This document shows positions 45,259 through 54,315 of a DNA stretch of 54,315 nt, piece by piece. Position numbers and translations under genes: made by a program. The notes beneath the pieces are model-generated. The model was given only the letters and a program-made list of their open reading frames with translations. It had not been told where the DNA came from and searched no databases. Source of the stretch: a bacterium (GTDB taxonomy: Bacteria; Patescibacteriota; Minisyncoccia; Phycocordibacterales; UBA12445); assembly GCA_030648005.1 (NCBI GenBank), contig JAUSIP010000015.1, forward strand, positions 1 to 54,315. Reading direction: 5' to 3'. Each line of letters starts with the position of its first letter. Position 1 is the first letter of the stretch.

Positions 45259-47202
45259 CTATTCCGCTATCACTACCCCCTTGATATTCTCCGGCAGCTT
45301 CTTCGGTTTAATGCCATTCAGAATAAGTAGCTCTTCAAACTCTTTCCTTTCCAATGTCTCAACCTTTGTCAGCTCGGCTGACATATTGTCCAAAGCCTTT
45401 TTATGATTTACGAGTACTTCTTCCGCCCTCTTTAGACCCTCGTTCATAATCCTTGATACCTCTTCGTCGAGTATTGAAGCATAACCCTCAGAAAAAGCTG
45501 AAGTTTGAGTTCTGGCGCCTGTAATAGCATTGACCGCACCGGTATCGCCGAAATCCACAGGGCCTATCTTGTCTGACATACCGAAGCGAGTCACCATGTC
45601 CCTAGCAGCATGAGTTGATACGGCAATATCATTGGAAGCACCAGTCGTAACTTCGCCGAAAATCATCTTCTCCGCGGCGTAACCACCAAGCGACACGGCG
45701 ATATCATCGAGGAAGTGATTCCTGTTTCTCATCTTCTTCTCCTCTAATGGCAACTTCAAAGTATAACCGGCAGCCCTACCTCGTGAAATTATTGAAACCT
45801 TATGTACCGGATCAGAGTGAGTCAAGATAGAAGCAACAAGAGCGTGGCCCATCTCGTGGTATGCAGTAATCCCCTTCTCTTCAGCTGAAAGAATATGACT
45901 CTTCCTCTCAGGACCGAGCATCACCTTCTCTACTGATCTTATCAAGTCATACTGAGCAACTTTAGTTCTGTTCTCTCGCGCAGCCAAGATAGATGCTTCA
46001 TTCATAAGACTGGCAAGATCAGCTCCGGAGAAACCAGGCGTCCTCTCAGCTATAACTTTCAATACAACATCTTCAGCGAAAGGCTTTTTAACAGCATGGA
46101 TCTGCAAAATCTCCTCCCTCTCTTTAATATCCGGTAGATCAAGCACCACTCGTCGATCAAATCTGCCCGGTCTTAGAAGTGCTGTATCCAGCACGTCAGG
46201 TCTGTTGGTGGCCGCCATGACTATCACCTTCTCGCTTGGTTCGAAACCATCCATCTCAACAAGGATCTGGTTTAGGGTCTGCTCTCGTTCATCATTGCCT
46301 CCGCCCATACCCGAACCACGGTGCCTTCCTACTGCATCAATCTCATCAACGAAGATTATAGATGGGGCAATCTTCTTAGCGATCTTAAAGAGATCACGTA
46401 CGCGTGAAGCACCGACGCCAACGAACATCTCCACAAATTCTGAACCGGATAGATAAAGGAATGGCACATTCGCTTCACCTGCTACTGCTCGCGCGAGCAA
46501 AGTCTTGCCTGTACCCGGAGCACCCGTCAGCATCACACCCTTAGGAATTCTGGCACCAATATCGAGGAATTTCTGCGGGTTCTTCAAAAAATCTACTATC
46601 TCTATCAATTCCTCCTTCGCTTCCCTGGCACCGGCCACATCTTTGAACATGATCTTCTGCTTCTCATCTGTCGGATCTATAATCCTCGCTTTCGACTGAC
46701 CGAAAGAGAAGGCCTGCATAGAAGAACCCTTAACTTGCCTAGAGATCATAAAGAAGATTATAAGTACGAATACCAGAGGAAATATAAAAGGTGACAAAGC
46801 AATGAACCAGAAATATATTCCGGACGGATCTCTCACATCGATCAAAATCTTTGAGAGATCATCGGATGTAACACCATAATTTATCAACGTTTGAGAGAGA
46901 GATGTCTCCACCTCCTTCTTCGTCTTTTTAACAGATTCATCCTTGTAAGTCACAGCTAAGTCATCCCCTTCTACTGCGATCTTAGAGATATTGCCAATCT
47001 TAATGTCGTGAGCTAGCTCCGATACGGAAGTTACCGGCGTCTTCGTTATACTATCGCTTGCAGTCGAATAAACTGACAGAATGAGAACGAGCAGTAATAC
47101 AACCATCATGATCTGTCTGCCAAATTGAAAAATCAGATCTTTTGGATCCATCCCATTCCCCCCGCTTTCTTTATTATGTTTATTACCTTTCTTCCCCGCC
47201 AT
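45259..47202 (-). CDS. ftsH: ATP-dependent zinc metalloprotease FtsH
   Basis: [25 protein letters not shown] region, HEMGH zinc site. Confidence 0.98.
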   Translation of the reverse strand: MAGKKGNKHNKESGGNGMDPKDLIFQFGRQIMMVVLLLVLILSVYSTASDSITKTPVTSVSELAHDIKIGNISKIAVEGDDLAVTYKDESVKKTKKEVETSLSQTLINYGVTSDDLSKILIDVRDPSGIYFWFIALSPFIFPLVFVLIIFFMISRQVKGSSMQAFSFGQSKARIIDPTDEKQKIMFKDVAGAREAKEELIEIVDFLKNPQKFLDIGARIPKGVMLTGAPGTGKTLLARAVAGEANVPFLYLSGSEFVEMFVGVGASRVRDLFKIAKKIAPSIIFVDEIDAVGRHRGSGMGGGNDEREQTLNQILVEMDGFEPSEKVIVMAATNRPDVLDTALLRPGRFDRRVVLDLPDIKEREEILQIHAVKKPFAEDVVLKVIAERTPGFSGADLASLMNEASILAARENRTKVAQYDLIRSVEKVMLGPERKSHILSAEEKGITAYHEMGHALVASILTHSDPVHKVSIISRGRAAGYTLKLPLEEKKMRNRNHFLDDIAVSLGGYAAEKMIFGEVTTGASNDIAVSTHAARDMVTRFGMSDKIGPVDFGDTGAVNAITGARTQTSAFSEGYASILDEEVSRIMNEGLKRAEEVLVNHKKALDNMSAELTKVETLERKEFEELLILNGIKPKKLPENIKGVVIAE

Positions 47203-47287
47203 TTAAGAAAGTATACATTATTTTGCTAAAAAATAAAGATGGTGTGAATTTTATAGCCAAAAAGGCAGGTGTAAGTATAATAGTTAT

Positions 47288-48232
47288 ATGGCAAAAATTG
47301 CTAAATATAAATACATCGTAGCCATGAGTGGTCTACTACTTATACTTCCTACTTATCTCTTATACACAGGAAAGTCGCCAACTCCAGATAAGTTCACCAC
47401 AAATATCGACCTAGAGAACAAGGTAATTAACGACGTGATTATAGATGAAAGCTATGATGGAGTGACGTTGCCGATTCTCCACAATTTCTTAGAAGACGGT
47501 CAGAAGTGGCTGTCCTCTAACTTCAATGTCTGGAAATTTTACCAAAACTTAGCCAGCCCCACATCGCGATATATTGTTTTAAGCTCGGGACTTCGCAAGG
47601 AAGAGGTGGCAAATATTTTAAAAAAGAACCTAAAATGGAACGATAGCGAGAAGTATGCCTTCATCAACATGGATAAAACCGTAGACAAGAAAAACATGGA
47701 AGGTAGATACCACCCAGGATCATATTTAATGCCCGCTGGGACGAAACCGACTGACGCATATAAATTTATTATGAATAAGTTCAAAGAAGATGTGAGCGGA
47801 CCGTACGCCAGCTCCACTGCAAATATAATAAATATGGACCTGGCGTTAAAAATTGCGTCCATTATAGAAAGAGAGGCAGCCGGTACAAAGGATATGCGTC
47901 TGATATCCGGCATAATCTGGAACAGGATATTCACAAATATGAATCTAGAGATGGATGCCACCCTACAGTATGCCAAAGGCAACAACAGAGTCGGCTGGTG
48001 GCCAAAAGTCGCACCAAAAGATAAATATATAAACTCACCCTATAATACTTACCGAAATGGTGGACTACCCCCAACACCAATCTCCAACGTCAGCATTGCC
48101 ACCCTCCAAGCAGCGCTAAATCCAAAAAAGACCGAGTGCATATTCTATATACACGACAAACACAGCCTCATACACTGCGCTGTTACATATAAAGATCACC
48201 TCGCTAATATCAAGAAATATTACGGCAAATAA
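47288..48232 (+). CDS. mltG: Endolytic transglycosylase MltG (YceG-like)
   Basis: ASIIEREAAGTKDMRLISGIIWNRI...ATLQYA...YNTYRNGGLPPTPISNVSIATLQAALNP. Confidence 0.93.
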   Translation: MAKIAKYKYIVAMSGLLLILPTYLLYTGKSPTPDKFTTNIDLENKVINDVIIDESYDGVTLPILHNFLEDGQKWLSSNFNVWKFYQNLASPTSRYIVLSSGLRKEEVANILKKNLKWNDSEKYAFINMDKTVDKKNMEGRYHPGSYLMPAGTKPTDAYKFIMNKFKEDVSGPYASSTANIINMDLALKIASIIEREAAGTKDMRLISGIIWNRIFTNMNLEMDATLQYAKGNNRVGWWPKVAPKDKYINSPYNTYRNGGLPPTPISNVSIATLQAALNPKKTECIFYIHDKHSLIHCAVTYKDHLANIKKYYGK

Positions 48233-48233
48233 A

Positions 48234-48353
48234 GAACCTTCAAACTTGGCGCATAACTTTGTCGAAAACTACGTTTGTTCCTCGCAGTACTAGTTGTACA
48301 GCTTCGTCACAAGCCTCGTTTCCTTCGCGTTCTGCATCCAAGTTTAAAGGTTC
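48234..48353 (+). repeat. Structured repeat family A, copy A2
   Basis: GAACCTTcAAACTTGG...CCAAGTTTaAAGGTTC around a core homologous to the reverse complement of A1. Confidence 0.88.
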
Positions 48354-48359
48354 TATAAT

Positions 48360-49289
48360 CTAAAGTCCACATAGATTTTTAAGTGCCGACAAATCAGCAG
48401 AAGTGAGCTTGGCATTAATGCCATTGTTAAGCCGATACATTATCGCCTTAGAATCTTCGAGATGATCCAGACCTAAGGCATGTCCGAGTTCGTGAGCAAG
48501 AACCCTAACGAGCTTCGCTCTATTATCAAATTGATAAATATTGATCTCTGTTCCACTTGGTCCACTAACATACTCCCCTTCCTGGAATTCTCCCGGATGT
48601 GCGGCGCCTATTGTATTATACTTCTCCGCTTCGATATTTAGCGAAGCAGCGAGGCGATTCACCACCGTCACCAGGGCGTTAACCACGTCGGCTTTTGCGT
48701 TCAAATTACCTTGCAACTGTTTAAGTTCACTAATCTCTACATTGAGCGAATCTCTTTGTGTGTTTAAATTACTGTACTCTTCTTTTGACCTATGCGGGCC
48801 CTTATTCCACCTCTCTACATCTGCCTCATATGCAGCCTGATGGCTCTCAAACAAAGCTGTGCGCGATTCAAATACAGACTTATCTTTATTGTAATCAGCC
48901 TGAGCCGTTTCATATTTTGCCTTCAAACTATCATACGAAGCCCTGCTGTCGTTTATGGCAATGCCAAGTTTCTGGAGTTTAAGAGTAGCTTCCTGACGGG
49001 TATCGAAGATTAGATTAACCTTCAATCCACCATTCGGTTCATAAACAAAAAGTTCTTTAGATATCGGCTTCTCCCAGATATTTTCCGCTTCGACAATCGC
49101 ATCAAGAAGATCTTTTCTTGTCAGGCCAAATTCACTATCGAAAGAGTTAATCGTATATGCTATGGGCCACCGGCATGGTAAGAACTGACTCCCGAGACGC
49201 GCAACAATATTCGTCAGTTGATCTTCATGCGAAGATAAAAGACTAATAGCCAGAAGTAAGATTACCGTAATTAATATTTTACGAGTCAC
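48360..49289 (-). CDS. Secreted matrixin-like zinc metalloprotease
   Basis: Signal peptide; VLAHELGHALGLDHLEDSKAIMYRLN (HExxHxxGxxH plus Met-turn). Confidence 0.82.
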   Translation of the reverse strand: MTRKILITVILLLAISLLSSHEDQLTNIVARLGSQFLPCRWPIAYTINSFDSEFGLTRKDLLDAIVEAENIWEKPISKELFVYEPNGGLKVNLIFDTRQEATLKLQKLGIAINDSRASYDSLKAKYETAQADYNKDKSVFESRTALFESHQAAYEADVERWNKGPHRSKEEYSNLNTQRDSLNVEISELKQLQGNLNAKADVVNALVTVVNRLAASLNIEAEKYNTIGAAHPGEFQEGEYVSGPSGTEINIYQFDNRAKLVRVLAHELGHALGLDHLEDSKAIMYRLNNGINAKLTSADLSALKNLCGL

Positions 49290-49304
49290 TAGTAGCTATT
49301 TCTC

Positions 49305-50474
49305 CTAACGGATTATAATAGTCCCATCTTTCTGTATGATCTTAGTGTATGGCACCGAACCCTCCACAACCTGATCGCATTGTGACAGAGGTTTGCCCTT
49401 AGAAGAATAACCACATACGCCCGATTTCTGATGATCTATGATATGGACAGTGGTAGTAGCTGTAACTGTTAAATTCTCGTATGCCTGCGTACCTCCAGTG
49501 TAAGTAAAGTCGAAACTAACAATCATGTCCAAAGTTCCGTTGCCATTCAGGTCAACAAAGGATGGTGCAACACCACTAGCATTATCGAGGGTAGCATTAG
49601 ATAACCCAAACGAACCCAGAGTCCAGATCGGTACATTAGTAGTACCGGTATTCTCATACGAAGCTATCCGAACACCGGCATTACCACCTCCATATCCTAT
49701 CGCCATATCCAGATCACCATCCTCATCAATATCTCCCAGAGTTGGTGCGCTTAAACGAGTAGAACTAACCAATGGAAGATTCCACTCCGGTTTCATAGCC
49801 CAAGTAGAACTCGCTGATGTGCCTGTATTCTCATAACCAATCAGGCTATTCAGAAGCTGAGCGCCGGATGTATAAAACTCCATAACAAGCAGGTCGTTGT
49901 CCCCATCTCCATCAACATCACTCGCGCCAACACCAATATTATAATTCGGTTCCAGATAATTAGGCCCTGTTACAATAGCACCATATCTAATCCAAGCCGG
50001 ACTTGCTGTGGTCCCTACATTATTCCATTGAATTATCTGTCCCCCCTCTCCCTCAACTAGGAAATCAAGCAGACCGTCATTATTAAGATCAACTAAGGCA
50101 GTACCGCTATTAACACCATCAGTGTAGTTGACCGCAATATTTGTTGCCAAACTATCGTCTACCTGCCAAACAGGAGATATAATACTCCCCACATTACGTA
50201 GACCAGTAACACGATTATTTATAGATAACACGATCGCATCTTTATCTGCATCGCCATCAAGGTCTCCGAAAGCAAACCTGGCTCCAGGGCCAAGAATGAA
50301 GTAGTTCGGAGGATTCCACTCCGACTTAGCTTGCCAGCCAGCGAAAGAACCGGACTGGAAAGTAGCCTGGCTTTCATGACCTGTTAACAAGCTAAAAAAT
50401 ACGACAAACGCCATAATCTTCAGAAGAGCTTTATGAATCCCCTCAGACCCGATATTGTTATTCATAGTATTCAC
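49305..50474 (-). CDS. Secreted FG-GAP/VCBS-repeat protein
   Basis: Repeated FGDLDGDADKDAIV, LVDLNNDGLLDFLV, ASDVDGDGDNDLLV, LGDIDEDGDLDMAI, FVDLNGNGTLDMIV. Confidence 0.88.
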   Translation of the reverse strand: MNTMNNNIGSEGIHKALLKIMAFVVFFSLLTGHESQATFQSGSFAGWQAKSEWNPPNYFILGPGARFAFGDLDGDADKDAIVLSINNRVTGLRNVGSIISPVWQVDDSLATNIAVNYTDGVNSGTALVDLNNDGLLDFLVEGEGGQIIQWNNVGTTASPAWIRYGAIVTGPNYLEPNYNIGVGASDVDGDGDNDLLVMEFYTSGAQLLNSLIGYENTGTSASSTWAMKPEWNLPLVSSTRLSAPTLGDIDEDGDLDMAIGYGGGNAGVRIASYENTGTTNVPIWTLGSFGLSNATLDNASGVAPSFVDLNGNGTLDMIVSFDFTYTGGTQAYENLTVTATTTVHIIDHQKSGVCGYSSKGKPLSQCDQVVEGSVPYTKIIQKDGTIIIR

Positions 50475-50519
50475 GATTATTTAATAATTATTAATTTCTG
50501 GGTTGATTATAACAAAAAA

Positions 50520-50542
50520 CCCCCGATTTGTCATCGAGGGGT
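50520..50542 (-). terminator. Terminator of the 50551-51045 gene
   Basis: CCCCTCGATGACAAATCGGGGGTTTTTTG on the minus strand. Confidence 0.75.
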
Positions 50543-50550
50543 GAGTGAAA

Positions 50551-51045
50551 TCACAGATCAGGCTGAAGTATTATACAGCCGGGAGCGTGCATCTCTTCGG
50601 CTAGAAAGTCATCAATTATTGTTTTGCCTGTAATGCTAAGTGCAGCGAAGTTCTTGCCTAAATTATGACCTTGCTGAGGAGATTCAAATCTAAACATAGG
50701 AACCATCATAATAAGAACCGGCTTAGGAAATTCAGGATAACGTTTAGTAAAAAACTCCACAGCCCCATCAGGATTCCAAGTCTGGACAATATAGGACTCT
50801 TCAGCCAGAAATTCTGCCGTAGGCTTGCCTCGAAGCGTAGGACGAGCGATACGCCCGGCTTTCATAGCAATAGTCTGATCGAAATCGATAAACCGATTGA
50901 CCTCTTCAAAAATCTTTCGTATTTCTGATGGCTCAAGTTTTTTATCCGGCCAAACTACAAACCGTGTAAGCTCATCTTCATCGATCTTATAGTCCTTAGA
51001 TGTTCCGTTCAAGTCTTGCCTCCTGGCCGTTATAGTTGTAGTCAA
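50551..51045 (-). CDS. Hypothetical protein
   Basis: 164-aa ORF with its own terminator; no family recognised. Confidence 0.7.
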   Translation of the reverse strand: MTTTITARRQDLNGTSKDYKIDEDELTRFVVWPDKKLEPSEIRKIFEEVNRFIDFDQTIAMKAGRIARPTLRGKPTAEFLAEESYIVQTWNPDGAVEFFTKRYPEFPKPVLIMMVPMFRFESPQQGHNLGKNFAALSITGKTIIDDFLAEEMHAPGCIILQPDL

Positions 51046-51071
51046 TGAACCAATAGAACTCTAAACTAAGC

Positions 51072-51728
51072 CTATTTCCCTAAAAAAGCAAGGTTTTTAA
51101 CAACTGTCAGACTGACAAGAATACCCAGTATCGCTCCGGCCACAGCATCTGAAAGCCAATGTATACTGACAGATACACCGAGACCTATATATAGAGCATA
51201 GAAAAAGGCTAAATATTTTATGAATTTATTCTTAGGGTAAAGAGCGATAAGCGCGAAAGCTCCGGCAAAGGCAACGGCAGTATGTGAAGAAGGCCAGCCC
51301 CAGAAGATGCCATGTTGAAAGAAACCGAAGTTGAAATTATGACTAATGTCGAGAGTTGAAGTGTAAGTATAAAATTCTGGCTGGATTCGACCGGTAAAAG
51401 CCTTGTATGTCGCTGCAACTATCGAAGCAACTATCTCAGCTTGGGCTATTGTCGCACCGGCAGTCATCAATCTATTATCTTTCTTTATCTCGCCCCAAAT
51501 ATACATCACCACAGGTACGATAATTGGGACAAAAAAGCCGATTATAGCAGCAGGAAGCGCAAAGGATCTTATCAATTCCCCTCTTGTCCACTCGAAGTAC
51601 CGCCAATCCAACCCGCTCTGCACAATGACAAAAGTTATCGCCATCATCAACACATGCCAAACCAAATATTCCGGTTTAAAAACCGCGACAATATTTTTGG
51701 GTAGATCTTTTAAAGACGCTCGGAACAT
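51072..51728 (-). CDS. PAP2-family phosphatase
   Basis: KAFTGRIQPE...WGWPSSHTAVAFAGAFALIAL...SIHWLSDAVAGAILG. Confidence 0.9.
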   Translation of the reverse strand: MFRASLKDLPKNIVAVFKPEYLVWHVLMMAITFVIVQSGLDWRYFEWTRGELIRSFALPAAIIGFFVPIIVPVVMYIWGEIKKDNRLMTAGATIAQAEIVASIVAATYKAFTGRIQPEFYTYTSTLDISHNFNFGFFQHGIFWGWPSSHTAVAFAGAFALIALYPKNKFIKYLAFFYALYIGLGVSVSIHWLSDAVAGAILGILVSLTVVKNLAFLGK

Positions 51729-51798
51729 ATTATTTATATTGTAACACAGAGGAGCCGTATCGATCGGTATAAGTTCGATTTTATATAAATTTAAAAAA

Positions 51799-51816
51799 CC
51801 GCCCTGTGAAGGGCGG
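51799..51816 (-). terminator. Terminator of the 51837-52067 gene
   Basis: CCGCCCTTCACAGGGCGGTTTTTT on the minus strand. Confidence 0.85.
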
Positions 51817-51836
51817 CGTGCGGTGCGTTACTGATA

Positions 51837-52067
51837 TTACTTGGGAGTTCCGTCGTGGTTGTGCTTGTCGGCGAACTCCTTCACTTCCTCCGGATCGTTG
51901 CCGGTGAAGCCGAGCTCTTCGGGCCAGGTCGGACAGTTACAATGCTCGCAGTAATCCAGAATCTTCCCCTCGAACTTCCTCTGCGAGACATCGTTGAACT
52001 TGCCGCATCTAAAGAGTGGACACTGCATCTGCCAGCTACGCACTTGGCCTGTAACCTGATTGAACAT
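51837..52067 (-). CDS. Small Cys-rich (possible zinc-binding) protein
   Basis: CPLFRCGKF...DYCEHCNCPTWPEEL; AGGAGGTGT upstream of the ATG. Confidence 0.7.
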   Translation of the reverse strand: MFNQVTGQVRSWQMQCPLFRCGKFNDVSQRKFEGKILDYCEHCNCPTWPEELGFTGNDPEEVKEFADKHNHDGTPK

Positions 52068-52149
52068 CTTACACCTCCTCTCAAAATTCTACCTTACACA
52101 GTAGCATACTTTCTACCTACTTGTCAATAGATATAAAAAGGCCTTTTTG

Positions 52150-52632
52150 TTATCGTGATATCGTTTTACGAAATCTATCTAAGCCGAGCCAGCCTGCTGT
52201 TTTCCAAGCTAGAATCAATGGAATCTGAAGTAAGATCATAATCGGATTAGTGCTAATTGTACCGGCAAATAGATAGTTAAAGTTCATGAACGCTCCGAAG
52301 AACGCCGCGAGACCTGTATACAAGCCGAATATCAGACCAAGTCCTACAGCCATCTCTCCATAGGTAACAAGGTAGGAAAATATTACAGGATGAGGTAAGG
52401 CAATATTCTGAATAAAGGCGGCATACCAAGCAGAGACGTCCGGATGCGCTCCGGCAGTCTTTTGTAAAGCACCATTTAAGAAACCTGTAATAGCAGTGCC
52501 TGCATCGCTTCCGATCCAGGCTGGATTAGTAAACTTCCCCCATCCTGCCATCAGCCAGTCATAACCGATATATATTCTCGCCAAAAGCCAGAGCGGTGAG
52601 AAGCGAGTATCAGTAAATAATGAATTTGTCAT
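52150..52632 (-). CDS. DoxX-family membrane protein
   Basis: LLARIYIGYDWLMAGWGKFTNPAW...VTYGEMAVGLGLIFGLYTGLAAFFGAFMNFNYLFAG. Confidence 0.82.
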   Translation of the reverse strand: MTNSLFTDTRFSPLWLLARIYIGYDWLMAGWGKFTNPAWIGSDAGTAITGFLNGALQKTAGAHPDVSAWYAAFIQNIALPHPVIFSYLVTYGEMAVGLGLIFGLYTGLAAFFGAFMNFNYLFAGTISTNPIMILLQIPLILAWKTAGWLGLDRFRKTISR

Positions 52633-52658
52633 ATTTTTTTATTTAATCTACTGATGAG

Positions 52659-53234
52659 CTAATTGTACCACTCTCTGTACCATTCACGCATTTGATCTAT
52701 TTCTTTAGTCTGCGCTGAAATGATGTTTTCTGCCAACTGTATCATCTCCGGTCGACTGCTTCCGCGTAAAAGCATTTGCGCCATCATGACTGCCATTTGA
52801 TGGTGCGAGATCATCTGTTCAATAAAATCCTTATCGAAAGTTGCGGAGGTACTGAGCTGTTCCATATCGGTTGTATCACCCATCATCCCCATGTGCATCT
52901 TGCCGGAGCCCATGCCATGACCCAGTGCTGTGAATTGATCTGGAACATCTGTACCAAACCAGCCCTTGTACCAAGTTCGCATTTCCTCGATCTCCTCAGT
53001 TTGTGTTCGTTTTATATCTTCCGCCAACTGTTTAATCTCCTGATGTTCTGCTTCCTCCAAAGCAATCCCCGCCATAGTAATGGCATCTTCATGATGAGGT
53101 ATCATCTGCTCAATAAAGTGGGAATCAATCTGATTCACCATCCTTCCGCCAAAGCGTACCGGCGAAGATGCTGAAAAAATAAAGGTTCCCAAAACTAATC
53201 CGATAACTCCCGATATGATTATATTTTTATTCAT
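52659..53234 (-). CDS. DUF305 protein (two repeats)
   Basis: HFIEQMIPHHEDAITMAGIALEEAEHQEIKQLA and DFIEQMISHHQMAVMMAQMLLRGSSRPEMIQLA. Confidence 0.92.
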   Translation of the reverse strand: MNKNIIISGVIGLVLGTFIFSASSPVRFGGRMVNQIDSHFIEQMIPHHEDAITMAGIALEEAEHQEIKQLAEDIKRTQTEEIEEMRTWYKGWFGTDVPDQFTALGHGMGSGKMHMGMMGDTTDMEQLSTSATFDKDFIEQMISHHQMAVMMAQMLLRGSSRPEMIQLAENIISAQTKEIDQMREWYREWYN

Positions 53235-53244
53235 ATTAATTAAA

Positions 53245-54315
53245 TTATAACAGTTTAGAACGCTTTAGTAATAGCGAGTTAGACACCACGGAGATGGAGC
53301 TTGTCGCCATCGCAATTGAAGCGAATATCGGATTGAAAAGTATGTGGAATATTGGATAGAGAACTCCCATCGCAACCGGTATAAGTATGACGTTATAGCC
53401 AAAAGCCCAGAATAGATTCTGCTTAATCGTTCTCATTGTCCTTTTTGAAAGCTTGATAGCCACGGCCACAGACTTGAGATCCTTATTCATCAATGTAATA
53501 TCAGCGGCTTCAATAGCCACATCTGTCCCTGTCCCCATAGCTATGCCGACATCAGCCGAAGCGAGAGCTGGAGCATCATTGATACCATCGCCTACCATTG
53601 CCACCTTCTTCCCCTCGGCTTGGAGCTTCTTAACTTCACTTTCTTTGTGTTCAGGCAAAACTTCAGCGAGAACTCTTTTTATACCGACCTGTTTCGCAAT
53701 AGCCTCCGCAGTACGAATATTATCGCCGGTTATCATAATGGTCTCTATGCCCATCGCATTCAGCATCTCAATCGCAGGACGTGCAGATTCCTTAACAGTA
53801 TCAGCGACGGCGATAAGGCCGATGAACTTACTGTCTAAAGCCATCGCCATAACTGTCTTCCCTTCACTCTCCAACTTTTCCATCTGTCCACTTACAGCAT
53901 CAATATTGACGCCTTCCTTATTCATCATCTTCTTATTACCGAGAACCACTCGACTTTCTCCAATAACACCCTCTACGCCGTGTCCTGCAACTGCCTTGAA
54001 TTTCGTAATTGTGATAAATTCAATCTGTCTTTTCTCTCCCTCTGCGACAATACTCTCCGCTAACGAATGTTCAGAGCCCCTCTCTATAGAAGCGGCATAC
54101 TTAAGTAACTCCTCCACATTAACACCGTCCATCGGCACAATATCTGTCACTATCGGTTTACCATTGGTAAGAGTACCGGTTTTATCAAAGATAATCGCAT
54201 TTATCTTATGAGCAATCTCCAAACTCTCAGCATCCTTAATAAGTATTCCATGCAAGGCGCCCTTGCCGGTCCCAACCATAATGGCTGTCGGTGTCGCCAA
54301 GCCCATAGCACAAGG
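53245..54315 (-). CDS. Heavy-metal (Cu-type) P1B ATPase, C-terminal part, truncated by window edge
   Basis: [58 protein letters not shown]. Confidence 0.95.
   Translation of the reverse strand, partial: PCAMGLATPTAIMVGTGKGALHGILIKDAESLEIAHKINAIIFDKTGTLTNGKPIVTDIVPMDGVNVEELLKYAASIERGSEHSLAESIVAEGEKRQIEFITITKFKAVAGHGVEGVIGESRVVLGNKKMMNKEGVNIDAVSGQMEKLESEGKTVMAMALDSKFIGLIAVADTVKESARPAIEMLNAMGIETIMITGDNIRTAEAIAKQVGIKRVLAEVLPEHKESEVKKLQAEGKKVAMVGDGINDAPALASADVGIAMGTGTDVAIEAADITLMNKDLKSVAVAIKLSKRTMRTIKQNLFWAFGYNVILIPVAMGVLYPIFHILFNPIFASIAMATSSISVVSNSLLLKRSKLL

Noticed and set aside
1-54315. CRISPR arrays, rRNA genes, IS transposases, prophage genes
   Set aside because: No regularly spaced repeats, no rRNA sequence, and no transposase, integrase or phage structural ORFs were recognised.
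1-54315. UGA recoding (as in SR1/Gracilibacteria)
   Set aside because: prfB is present and no in-frame TGA was noticed interrupting recognisable proteins.

Overview
This window looks like a compact bacterial chromosome segment of Candidate Phyla Radiation/Patescibacteria type. That placement is inferred from gene content and family style; no search was run. Housekeeping blocks: ftsE-ftsX-prfB, rplJ-rplL with an L10-leader-like 5' UTR, gatC-gatA, ligA, pyrG, rsmE, recG, ftsH and mltG. A complete type IV pilus/competence block (pilM-N-O-x-B-T-C, three tandem pilins, pilD, four pseudopilins) spans 23.2-35.2 kb, with comF next to it. Eight tRNAs were read by hand: Thr-CGT, Thr-GGT, Met-CAT, Asp-GTC, initiator fMet, Ser-ACT, Ser-GCT and Ile-TAT. 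The first ~5 kb and scattered single genes are accessory: a DUF3800 + nuclease-like pair, a RelE/RHH toxin-antitoxin pair, a protein-kinase-like protein, an HD/PDE-like protein, a GGDEF protein, a large metallophosphoesterase-like protein, a matrixin-like protease with an FG-GAP protein, and a P-type ATPase/DUF305/DoxX metal module. The most unusual material is intergenic: several families of hairpin-rich elements. (i) Two tRNA loci (Asp, fMet) share the layout tRNA 3' end / antisense copy / second sense copy. A ~900-bp hairpin-dense region at 5.2-6.1 kb has a related antisense/sense pair. (ii) Two repeat families, A and B (two copies each), have conserved cores inside outer stems that differ in sequence but stay paired, all with a C.A mismatch at a similar position. 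(iii) Family C flanks recG on both sides, with compensatory changes between copies. These are the best candidates here for an undescribed structured-RNA or mobile-hairpin system. All calls were made by eye; no alignment, folding or database search was run.
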